Shown here: positions 9,581 to 17,947 of the stretch, one piece after another
Numbering within the stretch: position 1 is the stretch's first letter
How the letters are laid out: every line of letters starts with the position of its first letter
Assembly: GCF_002564465.1 (NCBI RefSeq)
Contig: NZ_NUUX01000044.1
Location: 81,229-145,228 of the forward strand
DNA: 64,000 nt
Source: Bacillus sp. AFS088145
Lineage (GTDB): Bacteria > Bacillota > Bacilli > Bacillales > Bacillaceae_G
Direction of reading: 5' to 3'
The notes under the pieces: model-generated
What the model saw: the letters and a program-made list of their open reading frames with translations, nothing else
Database searches by the model: none
What the model was told of the DNA's origin: nothing
Made by a program: the position numbers and the translations under genes

Positions 9581-9716
9581 ATACTTCCTCCATACTTTAA
9601 AAATTACCCTAAACTCTTATTTTTATCTTATCTTGTATTTTTTTCAAGTAAAATAATATATAATTTGTCAAAAAGTAGTCAATTCGATAAGATTTAATTG
9701 AGGAGTTGATATTAGT

Positions 9717-10046
9717 ATGCACGAAAAAACGATGAATGAAATGCAAAAAGAAGTCGATACATATATAGGTCAATTTAAAGAAGGGTATTTTAGTCCTTTA
9801 GCAATGATGGCTAGGTTAACTGAAGAAATGGGTGAGTTAGCTAGAGAAATTAATCATACCTATGGTGAAAAGCCTAAGAAAAGCACTGAAGAAGAAAAGC
9901 TAATTGAAGAAGAATTAGGTGATGTATTATTTGTTATGATTTGTTTAGCAAATAGCCTAAATATAGACCTACAAGAAGCTCATGATATGGTAATGAAGAA
10001 GTTTAATACTCGAGATAAAGATCGTTGGACAAGGAAGGAAGTTTAA
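9717..10046 (+). CDS. ypjD: MazG-type nucleotide pyrophosphohydrolase YpjD
   Basis: A 109-aa single-domain MazG-like all-helical NTP pyrophosphohydrolase. The metal-binding motifs are present: EEMGE (E36, E37, E40) and EELGD (E66, D69). The family hydrolyses (non-canonical) nucleoside triphosphates to monophosphates. First gene of a tightly packed operon: dapB begins one base after its stop. The start is ATG with GAGGAG about eleven bases upstream. Confidence 0.88.
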   Translation: MHEKTMNEMQKEVDTYIGQFKEGYFSPLAMMARLTEEMGELAREINHTYGEKPKKSTEEEKLIEEELGDVLFVMICLANSLNIDLQEAHDMVMKKFNTRDKDRWTRKEV

Positions 10047-10047
10047 A

Positions 10048-10851
10048 ATGGTAAAAGTAATTAGAGTCGTATTAGCAGGACCAAGAGGTAAAATGGGAAT
10101 TGAAGCTTTACAATTAATTGATCGAACTGAGCATTTTCACCTGGTAGCTGCCGTAGATTATAAATTAGGTGGAGAACAAATCCAAAAGGTTAGTCCCGGC
10201 TTCAAAGGTGAAGCAAAAATATATGAAACATTAGAGCAATGTATTGAAAATGAAAGTTTTGATGTACTAGTTGATTTAACAACACCTGAAGTTGGAAAAA
10301 AACATGCATTTTTAGCATTAAAAAATGGTATTCGACCTGTAATTGGTACAACTGGTTTTACAAAAGAGGAGCTTGATGATTTAAAAGAGTTAGCTTCAAA
10401 TAATGAGCTAGGTTGTATTATTGCGCCAAATTTTGCAATTGGTGCTATATTAATGATGAAGTTCTCTGCAATGGCAGCGAAATATTTTAAAGATATCGAA
10501 ATCATTGAGCTACATCATGACCAAAAATTAGATGCGCCTTCAGGTACAGCTCTTAAAACAGTTCAAATGATTGAGGAAGTTCGTGAAGCTAAAGTACAAG
10601 GACATCCAAATGAAGTTGAAACAGAAGCTGGAGCTAGAGGTGCTGAACTAAATGGAATGAGAGTTCATAGCGTGAGATTACCTGGTTTAGTTGCACATCA
10701 ACAAGTTTTATTCGGTGGAGATGGTCAACTATTAACAATTCGACATGATTCAATGAATCGAGCTTCTTTTATGTCTGGAGTTAAAGTAGCCGTTGAGGAA
10801 GTAATGAAGCTTACTGAGCTAGTCTACGGTTTAGAAAATATAATGGACTAA
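10048..10851 (+). CDS. dapB: 4-hydroxy-tetrahydrodipicolinate reductase
   Basis: Reduces the dihydrodipicolinate precursor with NAD(P)H in the lysine/diaminopimelate pathway, which feeds cell wall and spore dipicolinate. 267 aa, the same as B. subtilis DapB. The N-terminal Rossmann motif is GPRGKMG (11-17); the catalytic/substrate region is [15 protein letters not shown]. It follows ypjD by one base and precedes mgsA by about 15 bp in the same operon. Confidence 0.97.
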   Translation: MVKVIRVVLAGPRGKMGIEALQLIDRTEHFHLVAAVDYKLGGEQIQKVSPGFKGEAKIYETLEQCIENESFDVLVDLTTPEVGKKHAFLALKNGIRPVIGTTGFTKEELDDLKELASNNELGCIIAPNFAIGAILMMKFSAMAAKYFKDIEIIELHHDQKLDAPSGTALKTVQMIEEVREAKVQGHPNEVETEAGARGAELNGMRVHSVRLPGLVAHQQVLFGGDGQLLTIRHDSMNRASFMSGVKVAVEEVMKLTELVYGLENIMD

Positions 10852-10866
10852 AGGTGGTGTTAGGTA

Positions 10867-11229
10867 GTGAAAATAGCTCTGATTGCTCACGATAAGAGAA
10901 AAGACGCATTAGTAACTTTCGTTCAAGAAAATGAATCTTTTTTTCAGCAGCATGAACTATTTTCAACAGGTACTACAGGACTTCGTGTAATGGAAAATAC
11001 AACTTTAAAAGTTTTTCGTTTTCAATCTGGTCCACTCGGAGGAGATCAAGAAATTGGTGCATTAATTGCTAAAGGGAAAATGGACGCGATTTTCTTTTTT
11101 AGGGATCCATTAACTGCTCAACCACATGAACCAGATGTAAATGCTTTATTAAGGCTATGCGATGTTTTTCATGTCCCGGTGGCAACGAACATTCAAACCG
11201 CTAAGGCAGTTGTGAAATTTTTTAGTTAG
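10867..11229 (+). CDS. mgsA: Methylglyoxal synthase
   Basis: Converts dihydroxyacetone phosphate to methylglyoxal plus phosphate, a bypass of lower glycolysis. 120 aa. The N-terminus [12 protein letters not shown], the STGTTGLR phosphate loop and the [14 protein letters not shown] and [13 protein letters not shown] catalytic motifs are all present. The start is GTG with AGGTGG upstream. It is shorter at the C-terminus than the B. subtilis enzyme as I remember it (137 aa), ending soon after [10 protein letters not shown]; the missing tail lies outside the active site. Bacillithiol genes for detoxifying methylglyoxal adducts follow directly. Confidence 0.95.
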   Translation: MKIALIAHDKRKDALVTFVQENESFFQQHELFSTGTTGLRVMENTTLKVFRFQSGPLGGDQEIGALIAKGKMDAIFFFRDPLTAQPHEPDVNALLRLCDVFHVPVATNIQTAKAVVKFFS

Positions 11230-11249
11230 TTTGAAAGAGAGTGAGATAA

Positions 11250-11951
11250 GTGGAATATTTTGATGTACTAGCATTTGGAGCGCATCCAGATGATGTTGAG
11301 ATTGGAATGGCAGGCACGATTGCTAAGTTTACTAAGTTAGGCTATAAGGTTGCTATTTGTGATTTAACAGAAGCGGAGCTCTCATCAAATGGGGATACTT
11401 TTATTAGAAGAAAAGAAGCTGAAGAAGCAGATAAGATTTTAGGGGTTTCAAAGCGTTTTAATTTATCATTACCAGATAGGGGGCTATACTTATCTGAGGA
11501 AGCGATTAAACAAGTAGCTGCTTTAATTCGAATGACGAAGCCTAGTATTATTTTCTCGCCATATGAAGTGGATCGTCATCCTGATCATGGTAATTGTACA
11601 AAAATAGTAGAAGAAGCTGTATTTTCATCAGGGATTAGAAAATTTAGCGTAAATACAAATCATGATGCTCACAAGGTAAAACACGTTTTTCAATATATGA
11701 TTAATGGGTTTCATCGACCTAATTTTATAGTTGATGTTTCAGAAACAATTGAAGTCAAAAGGGCAGCTTTAGAAGCATATGAAAGTCAATTTACTCCCGG
11801 TCCAGATGGTGTAGTTACGCCTTTAACAAACGATTATGTAAATAGCGTAATTGCAAGAGAGAAAATTTTCGGGAAAGAAGCTGGAGTGCCATATGGGGAA
11901 GGTTTTATGACAAAGAAACCACTCCTATTAAATGCAGATTGGTTAGTTTAA
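11250..11951 (+). CDS. bshB1: N-acetyl-glucosaminyl-malate deacetylase, bacillithiol synthesis
   Basis: A LmbE/PIG-L family zinc deacetylase that removes the acetyl group from GlcNAc-malate, second step of bacillithiol synthesis. 233 aa. The zinc-binding AHPDDVE motif lies near residues 11-17 and the second ligand region is DRHPDHG. The start is GTG with a GAGAGTGAG ribosome site. It is directly upstream of bshA, the first pathway enzyme. Confidence 0.95.
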   Translation: MEYFDVLAFGAHPDDVEIGMAGTIAKFTKLGYKVAICDLTEAELSSNGDTFIRRKEAEEADKILGVSKRFNLSLPDRGLYLSEEAIKQVAALIRMTKPSIIFSPYEVDRHPDHGNCTKIVEEAVFSSGIRKFSVNTNHDAHKVKHVFQYMINGFHRPNFIVDVSETIEVKRAALEAYESQFTPGPDGVVTPLTNDYVNSVIAREKIFGKEAGVPYGEGFMTKKPLLLNADWLV

Positions 11952-11981
11952 GAAGAAATGAAGAAGTTTAGGAGAGATAAA

Positions 11982-13112
11982 ATGAAATTAAAAATTGGGA
12001 TTACATGTTATCCTTCAGTAGGCGGTTCTGGTGTGATTGCGACTGAGCTAGGAAAGTTATTAGCAGAACTAGGACATGAAATTCATTTTATTTCATCAAG
12101 TATGCCGTTTCGTTTAAATAAAGTATATCCTAATATTTATTATCATGCAGTTGAAGTAAATCAATATTCAGTTTTCCAATATCCACCATATGATTTAGCA
12201 TTGGCGAGTAAGATGGCTGAAATTGCAAACCGTGAAAAATTAGATATTTTACATGTACATTATGCGATTCCGCATGCGATATGTGCTGTTCTAGCAAAAC
12301 AAATGATTCATCATGATATTAAAATTGTAACGACATTACATGGTACAGATATAACTGTTCTTGGTTTTGACTCATCTTTAACAGAGTTAATTAAGTTCGG
12401 GATTGAAAAATCAGATGTTGTAACTGCGGTCTCAAATGATTTAATACGTCAAACTGAGGAATTAGTTAACCCTGATAAAGAAATACAAACTGTGTATAAT
12501 TTTATTGATGAAAGAGTGTATTACAAAAGAAATTGCCGGACATTAAAAGCAGAGTACGGGATTAGGGAGCATGAAAAAGTCATTATACATATTTCTAATT
12601 TCCGCCAAGTTAAACGAACAAAAGATGTAGTAGATGTATTTAACTTAGTAAGAAAAGAAATTCCATCCAAGTTACTATTAGTTGGTGATGGTCCGGAAAT
12701 CTCAAGTTTATGTAAATTAGTAAGAGAGCTTGGTATTGAGGATGATGTTTTATTTTTAGGAAAGCAAGAGAATGTTGAAGAGTTACTTTCAATGAGCGAT
12801 ATAAAATTACTTCTTTCGTCAAAAGAAAGCTTTGGTTTAGTATTACTTGAGGCGATGGCTTGTGGAGTTCCATGTATCGGTACTAGAGTTGGTGGAATTC
12901 CAGAAGTAATCGAACATGGGGAAAACGGATTTATTTGTGAACTAGGAGATATTGAACAAATCGCTTATTATACACTCAACTTATTACAAGATGAAGAATT
13001 ATATAAACGCATATCAAGTCGCGCGAACGAAATTGTTAAAGAAAGATTCCAATCAAATAAAATCGTTTCACAATATTTATCCATTTATAATGAGTTATTA
13101 GGAATGAAATAA
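11982..13112 (+). CDS. bshA: N-acetyl-alpha-D-glucosaminyl L-malate synthase, bacillithiol synthesis
   Basis: GT4-family glycosyltransferase joining UDP-GlcNAc to L-malate, the committed step of bacillithiol synthesis. 376 aa from ATG 11982, which I prefer to the ATG at 11958 because GGAGAG lies just before it and the protein then opens with [17 protein letters not shown], the family N-terminus (GSG glycine loop). The C-terminal nucleotide-sugar motif [20 protein letters not shown] is the classic GT4 E-x7-E site. cca starts one base after the stop. Confidence 0.95.
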   Translation: MKLKIGITCYPSVGGSGVIATELGKLLAELGHEIHFISSSMPFRLNKVYPNIYYHAVEVNQYSVFQYPPYDLALASKMAEIANREKLDILHVHYAIPHAICAVLAKQMIHHDIKIVTTLHGTDITVLGFDSSLTELIKFGIEKSDVVTAVSNDLIRQTEELVNPDKEIQTVYNFIDERVYYKRNCRTLKAEYGIREHEKVIIHISNFRQVKRTKDVVDVFNLVRKEIPSKLLLVGDGPEISSLCKLVRELGIEDDVLFLGKQENVEELLSMSDIKLLLSSKESFGLVLLEAMACGVPCIGTRVGGIPEVIEHGENGFICELGDIEQIAYYTLNLLQDEELYKRISSRANEIVKERFQSNKIVSQYLSIYNELLGMK

Positions 13113-13113
13113 T

Positions 13114-14307
13114 ATGGAAATTTTTGATAAAGCAAAGCCGATATTAGATAAATTATTAAAAAATGGTTTCGAGGCCTATTTTGTCGGCGGTTGTGTAAGA
13201 GATAAATTATTAAATAGAACAATTGGAGATATTGATATTGCAACTTCAGCTTTACCTGAAGAGGTTATGTCAATATTTCCAAAAACCGTTCCTACCGGAT
13301 TACAGCATGGAACGGTTTTAGTTATACAAAATAGTCAGTCATATGAGATTACAACATTCCGAACTGAATCAACATATCAAGATTTCCGTAGACCATCGGA
13401 GGTTACATTCGTAAAATCAATCGAAGAAGATTTAAAACGAAGAGATTTTACAATGAATGCCATTGCTATGACGACCAACAATGAATTAATAGATCCTTTT
13501 AATGGTACAATTGATCTTTATGATGGGTTAATTAGATGTGTCGGTGAAGCTAAGGAAAGATTTCAAGAAGATGCTCTTAGAATGCTAAGAGGTATACGGT
13601 TTGTAAGCCAATTAGATTTTCGTTTACATGATGAGACGTTTAACGCAATTAAATCAAATAAACATTTAATTGAAAATATAGCAATCGAACGCATTTCGGT
13701 TGAAATAGAAAAAATGTTATTAGGAAAGTCACCTAAAAAAGGCATCGGACTATTAATACAAACAAATCTTATAAATCATCTTCCAAGCTTAAAAGAATAT
13801 ACAAATCAGTTTCATGATCTATTAGAACTTCCTATTCAATCATTAAAAACAATTGAAGAGATTTGGGCGTTAATATTATATAAATGTAATTTTGACAACC
13901 CAGAACAGATTTTAAGAAATTGGAAGATGTCGAATAATCGCATGAAACAAATATTAAAGGTTTATAATTTGTTAAATGAAACGAAAATTAAATGGAACAA
14001 TACAAAGTTATATCAAGTTGGATTACCGGATGCAATAAAATATGAGCGTTTACAATGTGTCATTGATAATATCGATATAAATGAATTTAATGAGGATTTA
14101 TTAAAGACTTTATATAATCAATTACCGATTTATTCAAAGTCAGATCTATGTATTACAGGTAATGATTTATTAGAATGGTCACAACTAAAAGGTGGTCCAT
14201 GGTTGAAAGAAGTATTAAGTGAAATAGAATTTCAATTAGTAGAGAACCAACTTGAGAATAACCAACTTGCTATTAAGGAGTGGTTCATAAATTGGCTTCA
14301 AAAGTAA
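13114..14307 (+). CDS. cca: CCA tRNA nucleotidyltransferase
   Basis: Adds or repairs the 3' CCA end of tRNAs. 397 aa, class II type. N-terminal nucleotidyltransferase motifs: GGCVRDKLL (glycine signature) and GDIDIATSA with the two catalytic aspartates. Then the RRDFTMNA motif and an RIxVE-type helical body. The 3' end overlaps the ribosome site and 5' end of birA, so translation is probably coupled. Confidence 0.96.
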   Translation: MEIFDKAKPILDKLLKNGFEAYFVGGCVRDKLLNRTIGDIDIATSALPEEVMSIFPKTVPTGLQHGTVLVIQNSQSYEITTFRTESTYQDFRRPSEVTFVKSIEEDLKRRDFTMNAIAMTTNNELIDPFNGTIDLYDGLIRCVGEAKERFQEDALRMLRGIRFVSQLDFRLHDETFNAIKSNKHLIENIAIERISVEIEKMLLGKSPKKGIGLLIQTNLINHLPSLKEYTNQFHDLLELPIQSLKTIEEIWALILYKCNFDNPEQILRNWKMSNNRMKQILKVYNLLNETKIKWNNTKLYQVGLPDAIKYERLQCVIDNIDINEFNEDLLKTLYNQLPIYSKSDLCITGNDLLEWSQLKGGPWLKEVLSEIEFQLVENQLENNQLAIKEWFINWLQK

Positions 14308-15275
14308 AAGAAAAAATTATACAATTGTTTACGGAAAATAGTAATGAATATTTATCAGGTCAATTTTTGAGTAATCAATTAGGAATTTCACGTACTGCAA
14401 TTTGGAAATACATGAAAGAATTGCAAGATGAGGGAATTGAAGTTGAAGCAGTTAGGAAGGTTGGATATAAAATAACAGGCAAATCTGATCGTTTAACTCA
14501 AACGGATATTCAACTTGGTTTAGAAACGAAAAAATTTGGCAGAAATGTCGTATACCAAGAAGAAACTAATTCAACCCAAACAATTGCTAATGAATTAGTG
14601 CTAAATGATGCTCCTGAAGGTACAATCGTTTTGGCAGAGCGTCAATTATTAGGTCGAGGCAGATTACAAAGAAACTGGTTAACTTCAGATGGAAAAGCAA
14701 TAGCAATGAGTGTTATCCTTAGACCAGCTATTTCGCCAAGAGTAGCACCTCAGCTAACATTATTAACAGCTGTAGTCATTGCTTCAGCCATTGAAAAAGT
14801 GACCGGGTTACATCCCAATATAAAATGGCCAAATGATATTTTAATCAATAATAAAAAAGTTTGTGGAATCTTAACTGAAATGCAAGGTGACGCTGATTGC
14901 ATTAAAAGCGTTGTCATAGGTATTGGCATCAATGTAAATCAAGTAGAAGAAGATTACCCATTAGAACTGTCAGATATCGCTACATCATTACGTATTGAAA
15001 AAGGACAAACCTTTATGAGAGCTAATTTAATTCAAGCTATTTTAGTTGAATTTGAAAAGTTCTATGAAATTTTTTTAGAAAAAGGATTTAAACCGATAAA
15101 AATTTTATGGGAAAGCTATGCAATTTCGTTAGGGAAACAAATAAAAGCCACGACTTTAACCGAAGAAATTGTCGGTAATGCCATTGGGATTACTGATGAA
15201 GGGCAATTATTGATTGAAGATCACTTAGGTAATGTTCATACAATCTATTCAGCGGACATTTCGATAAATAAATAA
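14292..15275 (+). CDS. birA: Bifunctional biotin-protein ligase / biotin operon repressor
   Basis: Attaches biotin to carboxylase carrier proteins via biotinyl-AMP and represses biotin genes. About 327 aa. Winged-helix DNA-binding domain at about residues 5-65 (LGISRTAIWKYMKEL recognition helix). Ligase domain with the GRGRLQRNW adenylate loop and the KWPNDIL biotin motif. TTG 14292 is chosen because AAGGAG (14275-14280) lies eleven bases upstream and would be destroyed as a site by using the GTG at 14280. The gene starts inside cca. Confidence 0.93.
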   Translation: MASKVKEKIIQLFTENSNEYLSGQFLSNQLGISRTAIWKYMKELQDEGIEVEAVRKVGYKITGKSDRLTQTDIQLGLETKKFGRNVVYQEETNSTQTIANELVLNDAPEGTIVLAERQLLGRGRLQRNWLTSDGKAIAMSVILRPAISPRVAPQLTLLTAVVIASAIEKVTGLHPNIKWPNDILINNKKVCGILTEMQGDADCIKSVVIGIGINVNQVEEDYPLELSDIATSLRIEKGQTFMRANLIQAILVEFEKFYEIFLEKGFKPIKILWESYAISLGKQIKATTLTEEIVGNAIGITDEGQLLIEDHLGNVHTIYSADISINK

Positions 15276-15283
15276 GGTAAAAC

Positions 15284-15327
15284 GAAATAAAACAACTCTC
15301 TTTTTATATTTGAAAGGGAGTTATTTC
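15284..15327 (+). terminator. Terminator after birA
   Basis: GAAATAA...AACTC pairs with GAGTTATTTC around an AT-rich loop. Moderate stem ending the ypjD-birA operon. Confidence 0.55.
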
Positions 15328-15654
15328 ATTTGCAGTATTATTGTCACGTATATTTGTAAATAATGCCAAGTTTTTTCTTTACTTAATTGCTATTCTTACT
15401 ATAAACTGTAGTGGAAGGGTCGCGACTTTCGCTGATGCTTCAAGGGTGGTATCTGAATAGGGTCAATCAAACTTTAGTATCCTAAGAAGAACTACACCAG
15501 GTTTTAAAAAATCAATTCTAAAAATGTGTCTGCCTTGATCCTATAGGGACTGGGACAGAGGAATGAGACGGTTTACAATTTTCCTTTGTTCTCTTTTGAG
15601 CAAAGTTTTTTTATTGTAGCCCCCATTTCCTCTCATTTAAAAGGAGGAAAAAAG
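15328..15654. other. About 330 bp leader/intergenic region before panB
   Basis: No gene seen. It holds a GC-richer patch (15415-15460) and, at 15582-15612, a hairpin CTTTG..CAAAG followed by T7, which looks like an intrinsic terminator only about 40 bp before the panB start. It could end an upstream RNA or act as an attenuator. No known riboswitch was recognised. Confidence 0.4.
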
Positions 15655-16497
15655 ATGAAAACAACAAAAGATTTTTTAAACATGAAACAAAACAATGACC
15701 CAATCGTCATGATTACTGCTTATGATTATCCTTCAGCACTATTAGCAGAAGCTAGTGAAGTTGATATGATTTTAGTCGGTGACTCTCTTGGGAATGTTGT
15801 CCTAGGATATGATTCTACAATTAAGGTTACTGTAGATGACATGATTCATCACTCAAAAGCTGTTAAACGCGGGGCAAAAAATACGTTTATTGTGACAGAT
15901 ATGCCATTCATGTCTTACCACTTTTCAAAAGAAGAGGCTTTACGTAGTGCATGTCGCATTATGCAAGAAGGTGATGCGCACGCTGTTAAGGTTGAAGGTG
16001 CGGATGAAAATGTTTTAGATGTAATTAAGGCATTAACAATCGCGGGAGTACCAGTTGTAGCTCATCTAGGATTGACTCCTCAATCAGTAGGTGTATTAGG
16101 TGGGTATAAAGTTCAAGCACGTGACTCTGAAAGTGCGATGAAATTGTTTAACGATGCAAAAAAATGTGAAGAAGCAGGAGCTTTTGCAATCGTACTTGAA
16201 TGTGTACCAAAGCAAATTGCAAAGGATATTACTAAGGATCTTTCTATTCCAACAATAGGAATAGGTGCTGGTGTTGATACAGATGGTCAAGTACTTGTTT
16301 ACCATGATTTAATAACATACGGTGTTGGTCGAGTAGCTAAGTTTGTTAAACAGTATGCAAATGTATCTACAACAATTGAAAATGCAATTGCTTCATATGT
16401 TCAAGAAGTTAAAACTAGACAATTTCCAGATACTAAACATTCGTTTACGATGAAAGAAGAACAGTTAAAGGCATTATACGGGGGAAGTTCGCAATGA
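15655..16497 (+). CDS. panB: 3-methyl-2-oxobutanoate hydroxymethyltransferase
   Basis: First step of pantothenate synthesis: transfers a hydroxymethyl group from methylene-tetrahydrofolate to 2-oxoisovalerate, giving ketopantoate. 280 aa. Motifs: [22 protein letters not shown] (Mg-binding Asp), [16 protein letters not shown], and the catalytic Glu region [11 protein letters not shown] 15655 with AAAGGAGG is the real start; an in-frame ATG 69 bases earlier has no ribosome site. The stop overlaps panC by four bases (ATGA). Confidence 0.96.
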   Translation: MKTTKDFLNMKQNNDPIVMITAYDYPSALLAEASEVDMILVGDSLGNVVLGYDSTIKVTVDDMIHHSKAVKRGAKNTFIVTDMPFMSYHFSKEEALRSACRIMQEGDAHAVKVEGADENVLDVIKALTIAGVPVVAHLGLTPQSVGVLGGYKVQARDSESAMKLFNDAKKCEEAGAFAIVLECVPKQIAKDITKDLSIPTIGIGAGVDTDGQVLVYHDLITYGVGRVAKFVKQYANVSTTIENAIASYVQEVKTRQFPDTKHSFTMKEEQLKALYGGSSQ

Positions 16498-17339
16498 AAG
16501 TGTTTCACACAATAAATGATTTAAGAAATGAATTAAAAATTCATAGAAAAAATGAAAAATCGATTGGATTTGTTCCAACGATGGGGTTTTTACATGAAGG
16601 TCATGCATCATTATTAGAAGAAGCTAGAAAAAATAATGAGATCGTCGTTTTAAGTATTTTTGTTAATCCGACTCAATTTGGCCCTAATGAAGATTTTGAT
16701 CGATATCCAAGGGACTATGAAAGAGATGAAAAAGTTGCACTAAATGCTGGTGTAGATTACCTCTTTTATCCAACAGTTGAAGAAATGTATCCAAATGAAT
16801 TAAAATCAACAATGAAAGTAACAAAACGAGTAGATGTCCTTTGTGGTGAAAAAAGACCTGGACATTTTGATGGTGTTGCATTAGTTGTATCAAAGTTATT
16901 TAATATTGTTCAACCAGACCAGGCTTATTTTGGATTAAAGGATGCTCAGCAAGTAGCTGTAATTGAAGGTTTAGTTGAAGACTTCAACATTCCTGTTAAA
17001 ATTAATCCAGTTCCAACTATTAGAGAAGAAGATGGATTAGCTAAAAGTTCTAGAAATGTCTATTTAACAGACAAAGAAAGACAAGAAGCACCAGTTCTTT
17101 ATAAAAGTTTACAAAAAGCAGTTGAAGATATAAATAATGGGAATTTAAATCCAGATCAACTGCAACAAAACATTATTTCTACAATACAAAGCGAAACATC
17201 TGGAACAGTAGACTACGTAAGTATTTATTCTTATCCAGAATTAGAGCCTTTAAATAAAATAAATGGAAAAGTAATTATTGCGTTAGCAGTAAAATTTTCT
17301 AATGCTCGCTTAATCGATAATATTTTAATTACTATTTAA
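16494..17339 (+). CDS. panC: Pantothenate synthetase
   Basis: ATP-dependent condensation of pantoate with beta-alanine to pantothenate. 281 aa. Signature motifs: [13 protein letters not shown] (ATP HxGH site), [26 protein letters not shown], and KSSRNVYL (KMSKS-like). It overlaps the panB stop by four bases (translational coupling), and panD follows after 26 bp. Confidence 0.97.
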   Translation: MKVFHTINDLRNELKIHRKNEKSIGFVPTMGFLHEGHASLLEEARKNNEIVVLSIFVNPTQFGPNEDFDRYPRDYERDEKVALNAGVDYLFYPTVEEMYPNELKSTMKVTKRVDVLCGEKRPGHFDGVALVVSKLFNIVQPDQAYFGLKDAQQVAVIEGLVEDFNIPVKINPVPTIREEDGLAKSSRNVYLTDKERQEAPVLYKSLQKAVEDINNGNLNPDQLQQNIISTIQSETSGTVDYVSIYSYPELEPLNKINGKVIIALAVKFSNARLIDNILITI

Positions 17340-17365
17340 GGATTGAACAACTAGGGGGAAATGAC

Positions 17366-17749
17366 ATGATTCGCACAATGATGAGAGCAAAACTTCATAG
17401 AGCTACAGTTACAGAAGCTAATTTAAATTATGTTGGAAGTATTACAATTGATCAAGATTTAATGGATGCTGTTGATGTACTTGAAAACGAAAAAGTTCAA
17501 ATTGTAAATAATAATAATGGTGCACGACTTGAGACATATGTTATTCCAGGAAAACGTGGAAGTGGTGTAATTTGTCTTAATGGTGCAGCGGCTAGATTGG
17601 TGCAAGAAGGCGACAAAGTAATTATTATTGCATATGGTCAGGTAGAGGAAGAGAAACTGGATCTACATGAACCAAAGATTGCTATTTTAAATGATGCAAA
17701 TGAAATTGTCGAAATGATTGGCAAAGAAATTGCAGGTACAGTTAAGTAA
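17366..17749 (+). CDS. panD: Aspartate 1-decarboxylase proenzyme
   Basis: Makes beta-alanine from aspartate for PanC. 127-aa pyruvoyl enzyme; self-cleavage between Gly24 and Ser25 in NYVGSITID generates the pyruvoyl group. The active-site stretch [11 protein letters not shown] and the [14 protein letters not shown] core are intact. The start is ATG 17366 ([15 protein letters not shown]), matching family N-termini. It completes a compact panBCD operon. Confidence 0.97.
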   Translation: MIRTMMRAKLHRATVTEANLNYVGSITIDQDLMDAVDVLENEKVQIVNNNNGARLETYVIPGKRGSGVICLNGAAARLVQEGDKVIIIAYGQVEEEKLDLHEPKIAILNDANEIVEMIGKEIAGTVK

Positions 17750-17759
17750 TAATCAACTT

Positions 17760-17879
17760 TTGAATTTGAAGCATGAAGTTACTTTATGAGGATCAAAAGT
17801 ATTTAACAAACAAGAGAAACAGCAAAGAAAACGAGCGTTTGAGGGCAATTTGAAATCCCCTTCTTTAGGGGATTTTTTT
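17760..17879 (+). repeat. Terminator-associated dispersed element, copy A
   Basis: About 90 bp of non-coding sequence ending in a core at 17814-17853 (GAAACAGCAAAGAAAACGAG, then CGTTTGAGGGCAATTTGAA). The core matches copy B (23834-23874) at roughly four of five positions, and both are followed directly by an intrinsic terminator. The upstream parts also share GTTAC..TTTA..ATGAG. Origin and function unknown. Confidence 0.45.
17853..17879 (+). terminator. Terminator after panD / element copy A
   Basis: ATCCCC/GGGGAT stem, seven-base loop, T7 tail. Confidence 0.85.
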
Positions 17880-17947
17880 GTTGGTTGTATTGTTTAATCT
17901 GTTTATGCAAAATAATATCTATATAGAGAATTTGGAGGTGGCAAAAT

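Noticed and set aside
15415..15460. T-box riboswitch before panB, suggested by AAGGGTGGTA
   Set aside because: The T-box core should continue ACCGCG and be preceded by a specifier stem; neither is present, and panB is not a usual T-box target.
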